This document shows, piece after piece, positions 17,795 through 25,575 of a stretch of DNA of 29,481 nt. Each line of letters begins with the position of its first letter. Within the stretch, counting starts at the first letter, position 1. Below the pieces are notes generated by a model, which was not told the DNA's origin, did no database searches, and saw only the letters and a list, made by a program, of their open reading frames with translations. The stretch spans positions 1-29,481 of the forward strand of contig CAMEAW010000029.1 in assembly GCA_945911685.1 (NCBI GenBank), read 5' to 3'. This DNA comes from Bordetella parapertussis (GTDB lineage Bacteria > Pseudomonadota > Gammaproteobacteria > Burkholderiales > Burkholderiaceae_B). Made by a program: the position numbers and the translations under genes.

Positions 17795-17808
17795 CGCGTT
17801 TTAACGCG
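17795..17808 (-). repeat. Perfect hairpin across the envC stop codon
   Basis: CGCGTT and AACGCG form a 6-bp perfect stem with a two-base loop that includes the envC TAA. No T-run follows on the minus strand, so it is not a terminator by itself. It could influence ctpA expression from the shared transcript, or may be chance. Confidence 0.3.
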
Positions 17809-19126
17809 CCAAAAGCTGAACCGGGTCGACCGCCGACCCACGATGCCGTATTTCGAAGTATAGAGCCGAATCCACCTGTCCACCGGTACTTCCTGCAAGG
17901 GCAATCGTCTCGCCTACCTCGACAGCATCGCCAATTTGCTTAAGCAAACTTTGGTTATAGGCGTAGACGCTGAGATATTGCTGCCCGTGATCAATGATGA
18001 TCAAATTTCCAAAACCACGCAACCAGTTTGCGTAAACCACCGTGCCCGAAGCCACAACCTGCACCGAAGCCCCTTCAGGCGCCCGCAACAACACGCCGCG
18101 CCAGACCCCGCCTTCGGGTCGGTTAGTGCCAAAACGCGCCATCACTTGCCCCTTGACGGGCCAACGTAACCCAGGCTTCAGCCCAGCGCCAGCCGCTTGC
18201 GTTGAAGCAGTTCGTTCAGCTGAACGCGCAGACGCCGCAGCGGCCTCGGCTTGCGCAGCTTGGCGCTCTTTAGCCTGGCTCTCTTCTTGGGCCTGGCGCC
18301 GTGCCTGTTCTTGACGCGCTTGCTCAGCCTGACGTGCTGCCTCGGCTTTGCGGGCTGTCTCGGCGGCCTGCGCAGCCTCGCGGGCGGCCTCTAGCTGCCC
18401 CGCTAGGTTGTCTACCAAGTCTGACAGCCGCTTGTCGTCTCGACCAAGCGTTGCGGCTTCAGCGCGCTGAGCTTGTAATTGACCCTCAATCCGAGCTAAC
18501 ACCGTGGCGCGCTCTCTTTTTTGCACCTCGAGTAGCGTTTTTTGCTCGGTCGTTTCTTGCACCAGGCGCACCACATCCTGCCGCCGCAACTCGGTTTTTT
18601 CTTCAAGCTCGGCCAAACGTTCGATTTCGTTTTTGACCGCCGTCACCGCCAGCGAGCGCGCCCGCGAGATGTAATCCAGATAGGTCAAATCACGACCAAT
18701 CTGCTGCGGGTCGTCGCCTGACAGCAGCGCCGTCCAGGGTGAAAGACCGCTTGAGTACTGCTTGCGCAGCTGGTTAGACAGCTCATCGCGCCGCGCGACG
18801 AGCACGCCAAACTGTCGCTTAAATTGAACTTGCAACTCATCGAGCTCTGACTGCGCCTGGCGCAACTGCGTGCCCAACTCGCCCAACCGTCGGGTCATCA
18901 CCGAGATGGCCGCCTCAGAGACCTGCAGCGCATCGGCGGCCTCTTTACGCAGCGCCGCGCGTTCATCAAGTTCTTTTTGCAAAAGCCCGATGCGTGCACG
19001 CAGCTCGACGCGTTCGCGCTCGACCTGTGCTTGTTGGGCGGCAATTTCTGCCGTCGAAGCGCACGCAGCGCCCAAAACCGCTAACCCAATGAGCGCCCCA
19101 CACAGCCACCGCGTGAGCTGGCGCAT
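17801..19126 (-). CDS. envC: Murein hydrolase activator EnvC (coiled coil + degenerate LytM)
   Basis: Periplasmic divisome protein recruited by FtsEX that activates cell-wall amidases at the septum. The 441-residue product (ATG 19126) has a signal peptide ending ACA before STAE. A long coiled coil follows (about 25-300, very rich in E/Q/R/A), then a C-terminal LytM fold (last 120 residues). The LytM zinc ligands are replaced: W and L stand at the H and D of HxGxD (VWRGVLLRA) and LYFEI stands at HxH. This is as in E. coli EnvC, so it activates rather than cuts. AAGGAG eight bases before the ATG fixes the start. It follows gpmA after four bases. Confidence 0.93.
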   Translation of the reverse strand: MRQLTRWLCGALIGLAVLGAACASTAEIAAQQAQVERERVELRARIGLLQKELDERAALRKEAADALQVSEAAISVMTRRLGELGTQLRQAQSELDELQVQFKRQFGVLVARRDELSNQLRKQYSSGLSPWTALLSGDDPQQIGRDLTYLDYISRARSLAVTAVKNEIERLAELEEKTELRRQDVVRLVQETTEQKTLLEVQKRERATVLARIEGQLQAQRAEAATLGRDDKRLSDLVDNLAGQLEAAREAAQAAETARKAEAARQAEQARQEQARRQAQEESQAKERQAAQAEAAAASARSAERTASTQAAGAGLKPGLRWPVKGQVMARFGTNRPEGGVWRGVLLRAPEGASVQVVASGTVVYANWLRGFGNLIIIDHGQQYLSVYAYNQSLLKQIGDAVEVGETIALAGSTGGQVDSALYFEIRHRGSAVDPVQLLAR

Positions 19127-19130
19127 GGGC

Positions 19131-19883
19131 TTACTCCTTTTTGGCCTTGCCTTGCGCCGCAACGGCCGCCATCGCCGCCTCGATCTCGGCGGGGTCGCCC
19201 AAGTAGTAGTGCCGGATGGGGTTTAAATCTTGATCGAGTTCATACACCAGCGGTTGCCCGGTGGGGATGTTCAGATGAACGATCTCATCGTCTGACACGC
19301 CATCAAGGTGTTTAATCAAGGCGCGCAAGCTATTGCCATGGGCAGCCACAAGCACCCTGCGACCCGCGCGGATAGCGGGAGCGATGCTTTCGCTCCAGAA
19401 GGGCAACACCCTTTCTACGGTGTCTTTTAAACACTCGGTTGCCGGCAACTGTTCGGGCGTGAGCTTGCTGTAGCGCGAATCAAACCGCGGGTGACGCTGG
19501 TCGTCTAAGGCAAGGGGGTTGGGCGCAATCGCATAGGCACGACGCCAAATCAACACCTGCTCATCGCCATATTGTGCGGCCATTTCGGCTTTGTTTAGGC
19601 CCTGCAAATCGCCGTAATGCCTCTCGTTTAAGCGCCAGCTGTTATGAATCGGCACATACATCGTACCCATTGCATCGAGCGCCAGCCAAAGCGTGCGAAT
19701 TGCGCGCGTCAGCACCGAGGTATAAGCCAAATCAAAGCCGTAGCCTTTTTCTTTGAGTAATTCGCCCGCTTTGCGCGCTTGCTCGCGGCCGGCCTCGGTC
19801 AAATCGACATCAGTCCAGCCAGTAAAGCGGTTTTCGAGATTCCACTGGCTTTCGCCGTGACGCATTAAGACTAATTTATACAT
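19131..19883 (-). CDS. gpmA: 2,3-bisphosphoglycerate-dependent phosphoglycerate mutase
   Basis: Glycolytic and gluconeogenic enzyme converting 3- to 2-phosphoglycerate via a phosphohistidine. The 250-residue protein has the catalytic H9 in [10 protein letters not shown]. It also has [27 protein letters not shown] and the second histidine in [15 protein letters not shown] chose the ATG at 19883 over a GTG at 19892, since it matches the family start just before [10 protein letters not shown]. The C-terminal tail is Ala/Lys-rich. It heads the minus-strand operon with envC; E. coli pairs envC with the unrelated mutase gpmM, so the linkage of mutase activity and envC persists with a different enzyme. 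Confidence 0.95.
   Translation of the reverse strand: MYKLVLMRHGESQWNLENRFTGWTDVDLTEAGREQARKAGELLKEKGYGFDLAYTSVLTRAIRTLWLALDAMGTMYVPIHNSWRLNERHYGDLQGLNKAEMAAQYGDEQVLIWRRAYAIAPNPLALDDQRHPRFDSRYSKLTPEQLPATECLKDTVERVLPFWSESIAPAIRAGRRVLVAAHGNSLRALIKHLDGVSDDEIVHLNIPTGQPLVYELDQDLNPIRHYYLGDPAEIEAAMAAVAAQGKAKKE
19134..19139 (-). promoter_or_regulatory. Strong ribosome-binding site of envC
   Basis: On the minus strand, AAGGAG lies eight bases before the ATG at 19126 and overlaps the last gpmA codons. It decides against an in-frame TTG start at 19162 that would overlap gpmA. Most other genes here have weak or no Shine-Dalgarno matches, so this one stands out. Confidence 0.75.
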
Positions 19884-19920
19884 GGCTGACACAGGTTAAA
19901 GTGTGAAGAAGGACACCATT

Positions 19921-19928
19921 TTATAATT
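19921..19928. promoter_or_regulatory. -10-like element between divergent gpmA and yibN
   Basis: TTATAATT contains TATAAT read on the plus strand and TATAAA (just beyond it) read on the minus strand. It lies in the 110-base divergent gap. No convincing -35 was found for either direction, so which gene it serves is undecided. Confidence 0.3.
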
Positions 19929-19993
19929 GTCTGACGCGCTACGCCCACCCTCCCCGATAATTTAGGGGTTAACCGTACTTATTTGGACACACC

Positions 19994-20416
19994 GTGGATT
20001 TTTTCTCCAATCAAAATAACCTGCTTCTGATAGCCGTCGCGCTAGGTTCGGGGCTGGCGCTCTCTTGGCCCATGATCCTGCGCAGCCGTGCCGGTGCGGC
20101 AATTTCAAGCACCCAAGCGGTACAAATGATGAACCACCAGCATGCGGTGTTAGTCGATGTTCGCCCCTCAGAGGCCTTTAACGCTGGTCACGTGCCCCAA
20201 GCCCGCAACGTGCCCTTAGGCGACTTCGAAAAAAAGGCCGCAGCCCTGCCCAAAAACAAACCGATTATTTTGATTTGCGATGTCGGCCGTAGCGCAATCG
20301 GCGCAGCAACGCGCTTACGCAAACTTGGGTTTACTGAAGTTGTCACCCTTGATGGGGGACTAAAAGCCTGGATGACCGCCGGGCTACCTGTGACTGCTAA
20401 TAAAACCGGAGCCTGA
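19994..20416 (+). CDS. yibN: Membrane-anchored rhodanese-like sulfurtransferase (YibN)
   Basis: Single-domain rhodanese tethered to the inner membrane. The 140-residue product (GTG start) has one membrane segment (about 9-28). The rhodanese domain follows (about 38-134), with active-site loop C95-DVGRSA and the VDVRPSEAFNAGHVPQARNVP region. The gene heads the conserved cluster with grxC, secB and gpsA, exactly as yibN does in E. coli. E. coli YibN has been linked to Sec-dependent membrane processes, so the genomic tie to secB may be functional. grxC follows after two bases. Confidence 0.92.
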   Translation: MDFFSNQNNLLLIAVALGSGLALSWPMILRSRAGAAISSTQAVQMMNHQHAVLVDVRPSEAFNAGHVPQARNVPLGDFEKKAAALPKNKPIILICDVGRSAIGAATRLRKLGFTEVVTLDGGLKAWMTAGLPVTANKTGA

Positions 20417-20418
20417 CC

Positions 20419-20676
20419 ATGCCTAAAGTTGTGATGTATACCACCGGCTATTGCCCCTATTGCTCGCGTGCTGAAATGCTCTTAACCCAGCGCGGCGTGA
20501 CCGAAATCGAAAAAATTCGCATTGATGTTGACACCGAACAGCGCACCCTGATGATGGAGCGCACGGGCAGACGCACCGTGCCACAAATCTATATCGGCGA
20601 CACCCACGTAGGCGGCTTTGACGACCTGTCGGCGCTTGACCGCGAAGGCAAGTTGATGCCTTTGCTCAACGGCTAA
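20419..20676 (+). CDS. grxC: Glutaredoxin 3
   Basis: Small glutathione-dependent dithiol oxidoreductase in the cytoplasm. The 85-residue protein has the active site C12-PY-C15, the TVPQIYIG cis-proline segment and GGFDDL, which binds glutathione. Length and motifs are those of class-I GrxC. Two bases separate it from yibN; secB follows after 113 bases that hold no gene. Confidence 0.96.
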   Translation: MPKVVMYTTGYCPYCSRAEMLLTQRGVTEIEKIRIDVDTEQRTLMMERTGRRTVPQIYIGDTHVGGFDDLSALDREGKLMPLLNG

Positions 20677-20789
20677 TTGTCGTGCGCACAGTGCGAGGCA
20701 AAGTTGTTGCGCGCTGTGCTCTACTCGCCCGCCACCACGCCAGCTAGCCATACGATTATTTCCCCTCCCCTGAAATTAGAGAGTTATTT

Positions 20790-21320
20790 ATGTCTGACCA
20801 AAACGGCCAAGCCGATCAAGCTCAAAATACCAACGCGCCTGTGTTCAATATGCAGCGTGTCTATCTCAAAGATCTGTCACTCGAAATGCCCAATGCACCG
20901 AATATTTTTCTTGAACAAGAGGGCCCTCAGGTCGAAGTCGCGATCAATGTTGGCGGCCAGGCGCTTGCTGAAACCGTGTTTGAATCCACGATTACGGTGA
21001 CTGTCACCACGCGTATCGGCGAAAAGGTTCTTTACCTCGTCGAAGCCACGCAGGGCGGTGTCTTTGAAATCGCAAACGTCCCCGCAGAGCAACTTGATCC
21101 ACTAATGGGCATCGTGTGCCCAACCATGCTCTATCCTTACTTGCGCGCAAACATTGCCGATGCGATCACGCGCACCTCGTTGCCACCTTTGCATCTGGCC
21201 GAAGTCAACTTCCAGGCACTGTTTGAACAGCGCATGGCAGAAGCGGCACAAGCAGCCCCTGCGTCAAACGGCGCCAGCGAGTCAGGGCTTATCCTGCCAC
21301 CTGGCATGACGCGACAATAG
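20790..21320 (+). CDS. secB: Protein-export chaperone SecB
   Basis: Tetrameric cytoplasmic chaperone that keeps precursors unfolded and hands them to SecA. The 176-residue protein has the family core: [19 protein letters not shown], then [28 protein letters not shown] and [19 protein letters not shown]. The typical FQALFEQR helix is near the C-terminus. A short acidic/Gln N-terminus and a low-complexity tail flank it. AGAGAG lies before the ATG. gpsA follows after four bases. Confidence 0.96.
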   Translation: MSDQNGQADQAQNTNAPVFNMQRVYLKDLSLEMPNAPNIFLEQEGPQVEVAINVGGQALAETVFESTITVTVTTRIGEKVLYLVEATQGGVFEIANVPAEQLDPLMGIVCPTMLYPYLRANIADAITRTSLPPLHLAEVNFQALFEQRMAEAAQAAPASNGASESGLILPPGMTRQ

Positions 21321-21324
21321 CTTG

Positions 21325-22386
21325 ATGGCCCCCCAAATGGCTGCGCCTGAGGGGCCGCCCTCGCAACAGCACGTCGCAGTGCTGGGCGCAGGCGCCTGGG
21401 GTACCGCGCTTGCCTGCGCGGCCACCCGACACGCTGCCACCATGCTGTGGGCGCGTGACGCCACACTGGCGCACACGATCAACACGCAGCACCTAAACGC
21501 ACGCTACTTGCCTGCGATCAAGCTACCCAGCTCTTTAGCCTGCACAGCGAGTTTGATGCAGGCACTTGCGCATGCGCAAGGCGGCAGCGCGCCGGGGTTA
21601 TTGATCTTAGGGGTACCGCTCGCCGGGTTGCGTGCGCTATGCGAGCAGCTTGCCGAGCAACTCGCGCAGCAAACACCACGGCTCGCCGGCATCCTGTACA
21701 CCTGCAAAGGTCTTGAGGCCGACAGCGGTCAACTCCCGAGCGAAGTGGCCCGTTCAGCACTCGCCGCCGTGAGCGATATTGCGACTGGCGTTTTATCAGG
21801 GCCTTCGTTCGCCCAAGAGGTGGCACGCGGGCTACCGGTCGCGCTCGCGGTGGCCAGTCAAAGCGCGGGCTTACGCGCTGCCGCGATTCAAGCGCTGCAT
21901 GGTGACAGTATTCGCATCTATACAAGCGACGACGTCTTAGGCGTTGAGGTAGGCGGTGCACTCAAAAATATTGTGGCGATTGCCTGCGGTGTAGGCGATG
22001 GCTTAGGCTTGGGTACAAACGCGCGCGCCGCACTGATTACACGTGGCTTGGCCGAAATCACCCGCTTCGGTGAAGCTCTGGGTGCGCAGGCAGCCACCTT
22101 CGCTGGCCTCACGGGCTTGGGTGATCTGGTCTTGACCGCAACCGGTGAGCTGTCTCGTAACCGGCGGGTTGGGCTTGCCATCGGGCAAGGCCAGACTCTT
22201 GACGCACTGCTGGCCTCGGGCCTGACCGCAGAGGGTGCGCGGTGCGCGCGTGCGGTCCGCGCGCGGGCACGGACACTCAACGTCGACATGCCAATCACCG
22301 AAGCGGTGTGCAACGTTTTATTTGAAGGCATCAAGCCCCTTGATGCTGTCACCAACCTTTTATCGCGTATCGCGACCACAGAATAA
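21325..22386 (+). CDS. gpsA: Glycerol-3-phosphate dehydrogenase [NAD(P)+]
   Basis: Reduces dihydroxyacetone phosphate to sn-glycerol-3-phosphate for phospholipid synthesis. The 353-residue protein has the Rossmann motif GAGAWGTA (21-28), K128 in YTCKGLE and SGPSFAQEVA. The catalytic K214 lies in GGALKNIVAIACGVGDGLGLG. The first 12-15 residues are poorly conserved; a TTG at 21322 or an ATG at 21337 are other possible starts. It is the last gene of the E. coli-like cluster here. The Bug receptor ATG follows the TAA directly. Confidence 0.95.
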   Translation: MAPQMAAPEGPPSQQHVAVLGAGAWGTALACAATRHAATMLWARDATLAHTINTQHLNARYLPAIKLPSSLACTASLMQALAHAQGGSAPGLLILGVPLAGLRALCEQLAEQLAQQTPRLAGILYTCKGLEADSGQLPSEVARSALAAVSDIATGVLSGPSFAQEVARGLPVALAVASQSAGLRAAAIQALHGDSIRIYTSDDVLGVEVGGALKNIVAIACGVGDGLGLGTNARAALITRGLAEITRFGEALGAQAATFAGLTGLGDLVLTATGELSRNRRVGLAIGQGQTLDALLASGLTAEGARCARAVRARARTLNVDMPITEAVCNVLFEGIKPLDAVTNLLSRIATTE

Positions 22387-23349
22387 ATGCGCAATCATCT
22401 CTTTGTCTTACTGCTCGCCTTGTTTACGCCCAACACTTGGGCGGCATGGCCGGCCGAACGGCCGATTCATTTAGTCGTACCTTTTCCGGCTGGTTCGTCA
22501 CCCGATTTGTTGGCACGTCAGGTCGCCGACCCCTTAAGCAAAGCGCTCAAGCAAAGCATCGTGATCGAAAACAAACCGGGCGCTGGGGGCAACCTTGGCA
22601 CACGCTTCGTTGCACGCGCACCCAACGATGGCTACACCTTGCTCTACACCATCAATGGTCCGTTAGTCACGGCGCCCAAGCTGTATCAAAAGACGTTGGG
22701 CTATGACCCTGCTATCGATCTTGCACCCATTTCGTTGGTGGCCACCAGCCCAAACGTTTTGGTGCTGGGCGCAGCGCTAAACCTCAACAGTACGGCCGAA
22801 TTTGTGCAGTACGCGCGCAACCGACCCAATACCTTGAACTACGGTTCGGTAGGCGCGGGTAGCGCAGCGCACTTAGCGATGGAGCTATTTAAACAAAAAG
22901 CAGGCCTCGAGCTACTCCACGTGCCTTACGCGAGCTTTCCGCAAGTGACCACCGCCATGCTTGCTGGGGATATTCAAGCCGCGTTTATGGTGCCCGCCAT
23001 CGCCATGCCACAGGCCAAAGAGGGCAAACTCAAAGTGGTTGGCGTGACCAGTTTGCTGCCCTTCGCCTCTTTGCCTGGAGTGGCTCCGCTGGCTGCGCAA
23101 GGGTTTGAGGGCTTTGAAGCGATTTCGTGGCACGCCATGCTGGCACCTGCCGGCACAACTCCTGCTATTTTGTTGAGACTGCAAGAGGTGCTTGCTGAGA
23201 TTTTGTCACGCCCAGACATGCAAGATAAATTTTCAACTCAGTATTTTTCTGCGGTAGGTTCAAGCGCCCAAGTGTTGCAAGCCTTGATGCAAACAGAAAA
23301 AACCCGCTGGGATGAGGTGATGGCACGTTTGAACCTGTCTTTGGATTAA
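22387..23349 (+). CDS. Bug-family (TctC-like) periplasmic solute-binding protein
   Basis: Periplasmic receptor of the tripartite tricarboxylate transporter family; the ligand cannot be told from sequence. The 320-residue precursor has a signal peptide ending TWA before AWPA. It shows the Bug hallmarks WPAERPIHLVVPFPAGSSPDLLARQVA, ENKPGAGGNLGTRFVA, NYGSVGAGSAAHLAMELF and VPYASFPQVTTAMLAGDIQ. No TctA/TctB membrane genes are nearby, so it is an orphan receptor, which is common in Bordetella and relatives. It starts directly at the gpsA stop with no gap, so it is expressed with a phospholipid-synthesis gene. E. coli has cysE in this place. Confidence 0.93.
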   Translation: MRNHLFVLLLALFTPNTWAAWPAERPIHLVVPFPAGSSPDLLARQVADPLSKALKQSIVIENKPGAGGNLGTRFVARAPNDGYTLLYTINGPLVTAPKLYQKTLGYDPAIDLAPISLVATSPNVLVLGAALNLNSTAEFVQYARNRPNTLNYGSVGAGSAAHLAMELFKQKAGLELLHVPYASFPQVTTAMLAGDIQAAFMVPAIAMPQAKEGKLKVVGVTSLLPFASLPGVAPLAAQGFEGFEAISWHAMLAPAGTTPAILLRLQEVLAEILSRPDMQDKFSTQYFSAVGSSAQVLQALMQTEKTRWDEVMARLNLSLD

Positions 23350-23423
23350 GACAGGCCATCTTTGCGCTCGCCAAGCGACGAGTGTCTGCGGGGCGTTGCT
23401 CGCGCTAAGCCGCCTAGCTGGCG

Positions 23424-23894
23424 CTAAACGCCCCCAACAAAGCCTTGCTGTCGCCAAGCCTCGAACACAACAATCGCCACGGCATTCGATAAATTCAGGC
23501 TGCGTTGCGCCGGCAACATGGGCAGACGTATCGTTTGGTCGGGCTGAAACAAAGCCCGCTGCGCGGGCGTGAGACCAGCGGTTTCACAGCCAAACACAAA
23601 GACGTCATCGGCCTGTAGTGCCATTTGGCCCACTAATTGCGTGGCTTTGGTTGTGACCGCAAAGACTCGCTCGCGTGGTGCACCGGTTGTGACGATCGCC
23701 AATTCAAGCGAGTCGTGTACTTGCACCGGCTGCCACTCGTGGTAATCAAGGCCCGCGCGCTTGAGGCGCTTGTCATCAATTTCAAAGCCCAGTGGGCGCA
23801 CTAAATGCAGGCGCGCACCGGTGTTGGCGCACAAGCGGATCACGTTGCCCGTATTGGGGGGGATTTCAGGCTGTACGAGGATGACATCAATCAT
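23424..23894 (-). CDS. trmL: tRNA (cytidine/uridine-2'-O)-methyltransferase TrmL
   Basis: SPOUT-class enzyme that 2'-O-methylates the wobble base of certain leucine tRNAs. The 156-residue product matches E. coli TrmL in length (157). It has PEIPPNTGNVIRLCANTGA at the N-terminus, VFGCETAGLTPA and RLPMLPAQRSLNLSNAVAIV, which form the trefoil-knot SAM site. The ATG at 23894 fits the family start; an extended frame upstream is comF read in another phase. It overlaps the comF 3' end by eight bases. It follows the gpsA region as in E. coli, but on the opposite strand. Confidence 0.94.
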   Translation of the reverse strand: MIDVILVQPEIPPNTGNVIRLCANTGARLHLVRPLGFEIDDKRLKRAGLDYHEWQPVQVHDSLELAIVTTGAPRERVFAVTTKATQLVGQMALQADDVFVFGCETAGLTPAQRALFQPDQTIRLPMLPAQRSLNLSNAVAIVVFEAWRQQGFVGGV

Positions 23895-24576
23895 AGGCAG
23901 CATTTTGCCATGCGCGCGGAGTATGAGCAGCGGCCAGCCCAATGACACCTGCTGCACCTGCACCCAGCAGCGCCATGGCCGCAGTTTGCATCGTGCTGCC
24001 GGTCGTGACAACGTCGTCTACCAGCCCAATCCACACGCCAGGCACGGCGCTTGGGCAAACGTATAAACCTGCGACACTTTCGCGACGCGCCCGCGCATTG
24101 AGCGTCTTTTGGGTGGTGGTTTCGCGGGTGCGGGTCAGCCACGTGTGCTGAACCGGAAGGCCGCTCAGCCGCGCAAGTTCTCGGGCCAATTCACCTGCAG
24201 GATTAAAGCCGCGACGCATGAGCGCGCTTTGACTCGACGGGATCGGTACCAACGCACCGAGCGGCGCGATGGCTTGATGCTCAGACGCTCGGCCTTGCAG
24301 ACGCGCCCACAACAGGCGCGCAAACAACCCAGCGTAAGCCAACCGAGCGCCTTCTTTAAAACGCTGAATCAGCATATCCCCCGGGTAAGCGTAGTCAATT
24401 GCGGCCACCAGGCGCAAATAGGCTGGCGCGTACCGCTCGCAGCGCGCCGAATCACTCAAAGGCTCGGTAAGATCCTGCGCGCAGCCTGCGCACAAGTCGC
24501 CGCCACGCGCACCTAACCCACATAACGGGCAAGCAGAAGGCAAGCTTCGTAAAATCTTGCGTGAGATAGAGTACAT
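23887..24576 (-). CDS. comF: ComF family phosphoribosyltransferase-like protein
   Basis: Homologue of ComF/GntX, needed for DNA uptake in competent species but also present in non-competent ones. The 229-residue product (ATG 24576, with AAAGGT eight bases upstream) starts with a zinc ribbon C16-PL-C19/C29-AG-C32. It ends with a PRTase-like domain whose PRPP motif is WIGLVDDVVTTGST. The central RGFNPAGELARELA segment is typical. The 3' end overlaps trmL, so the two are co-translated. No other competence gene is in the window, so a role in transformation is not shown. Confidence 0.9.
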   Translation of the reverse strand: MYSISRKILRSLPSACPLCGLGARGGDLCAGCAQDLTEPLSDSARCERYAPAYLRLVAAIDYAYPGDMLIQRFKEGARLAYAGLFARLLWARLQGRASEHQAIAPLGALVPIPSSQSALMRRGFNPAGELARELARLSGLPVQHTWLTRTRETTTQKTLNARARRESVAGLYVCPSAVPGVWIGLVDDVVTTGSTMQTAAMALLGAGAAGVIGLAAAHTPRAWQNAAYD

Positions 24577-24651
24577 TTTGATACCTTTGATTCGAAACGA
24601 ATCCAGCATTCTCGCTTTGCAGCCTCTTTTTTTGCCCTCACTACGCTCACA

Positions 24652-25575
24652 ATGTCCACCCCCAATACGCTCCCGCTCAACCCTGCTCACGTCGCACTAC
24701 AGTTCGGTCGACGCGGTGATTTATCTGCGGCGCAGTTTTTATACGGCGAGGTGGCGCGGCGCATGGATGAGCGGCTGCGTCTGGTGCGCCTGCAACCTGA
24801 ACAAATCCTGGATGCCGGCTGCGGCGCGGGGCAGCAAGTGGCCCTGCTGCATAGTCGCTATCCCGCGGCCCGCTACCTTGGGCAAGACCACACTGCGACA
24901 CTCTTGGGGCACGCGCAGCAAGAAGCTAAAAAACATTTTTCAACTGGCTGGCGACAAAAGCTCGCGCAATGGCGTGGCGCCACGGCCCAGACACAATGGC
25001 TACAAACAGATCTAGCGCACACGGGCTTAGCGCCCGAATCGCTTGATCTTGTGTGGTCAAATCTGGCCTTGCACTGGCACGCCGCCCCCCACGACGTTTT
25101 GCAAGAGTGGGGGCGCATTCTGCGGGTGAATGGCCTAGTATTCTTTTCATGTTTCGGGCCCGCCACCTTGCAAGAGGTTCGCGCTGCGGCTCAACAAGCA
25201 GGGCTCAAGACCGTCACGCCTAGCTTTGTCGATATGCATGACTTTGGTGATCTGCTGATTGAAAAAGGCTTCGCTGACCCGGTGATGGACCAAGAGGTCT
25301 TGACCCTCACCTATGCCACGCCTGAAAAACTGTTGGCCGACGTTAAAGCTCTAGGGGGGAACCCAAGCATCGGCAGGCGCCCTGGCCTGTTAGGGCGCGA
25401 CCGGTATCAAGCTTTACTGGGCGCCCTCGAGGCGCAACGTCAAGCCGATGGCCGCCTGCACCTCACCGTTGAAGTTGCCTATGGGCACGCGTGGCGCAGC
25501 AGCACCTTGCGCGCCGCCTCTGGCGAAACCCGTATCAACGTGAGCGCCATCACGCGCACACCGCCGGCGCGTTAG
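24652..25575 (+). CDS. bioC: Malonyl-ACP O-methyltransferase BioC
   Basis: SAM-dependent methyltransferase that methylates malonyl-ACP to start pimeloyl (biotin) synthesis. The 307-residue protein has the class-I SAM motif ILDAGCGAGQ (52-61). Typical BioC segments include LDLVWSNLALHWHAAP, GGLVFF-like NGLVFFSCFGPATLQEVR, and SFVDMHDFGDLLIEKGFADPVMDQE. The N-terminal region AAQFLYGEVARRMDERL is also BioC-like. No other bio gene is nearby, so the assignment rests on sequence; biotin genes are often scattered in betaproteobacteria. It is divergent from comF, and its stop codon overlaps that of the convergent TSUP gene. Confidence 0.88.
   Translation: MSTPNTLPLNPAHVALQFGRRGDLSAAQFLYGEVARRMDERLRLVRLQPEQILDAGCGAGQQVALLHSRYPAARYLGQDHTATLLGHAQQEAKKHFSTGWRQKLAQWRGATAQTQWLQTDLAHTGLAPESLDLVWSNLALHWHAAPHDVLQEWGRILRVNGLVFFSCFGPATLQEVRAAAQQAGLKTVTPSFVDMHDFGDLLIEKGFADPVMDQEVLTLTYATPEKLLADVKALGGNPSIGRRPGLLGRDRYQALLGALEAQRQADGRLHLTVEVAYGHAWRSSTLRAASGETRINVSAITRTPPAR

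Noticed and set aside
18200..18420. Repeat-like Ala/Gln/Glu/Arg-rich tract suggesting a tandem repeat
   Set aside because: It encodes the EnvC coiled coil; the repetition is codon-level similarity of heptads rather than a DNA tandem array.
23350..23423. Terminator between the Bug receptor and trmL
   Set aside because: Only imperfect short stems with no T-tract are visible; not enough for a call.
23895..24011. N-terminal extension of TrmL by 39 residues
   Set aside because: This part is comF read in another frame; the ATG at 23894 gives the expected 156 residues.
24577..24690. Longer ComF beginning upstream of 24576
   Set aside because: Would run into the divergent bioC coding region; the ATG at 24576 has AAAGGT at good spacing and is directly before the zinc ribbon.
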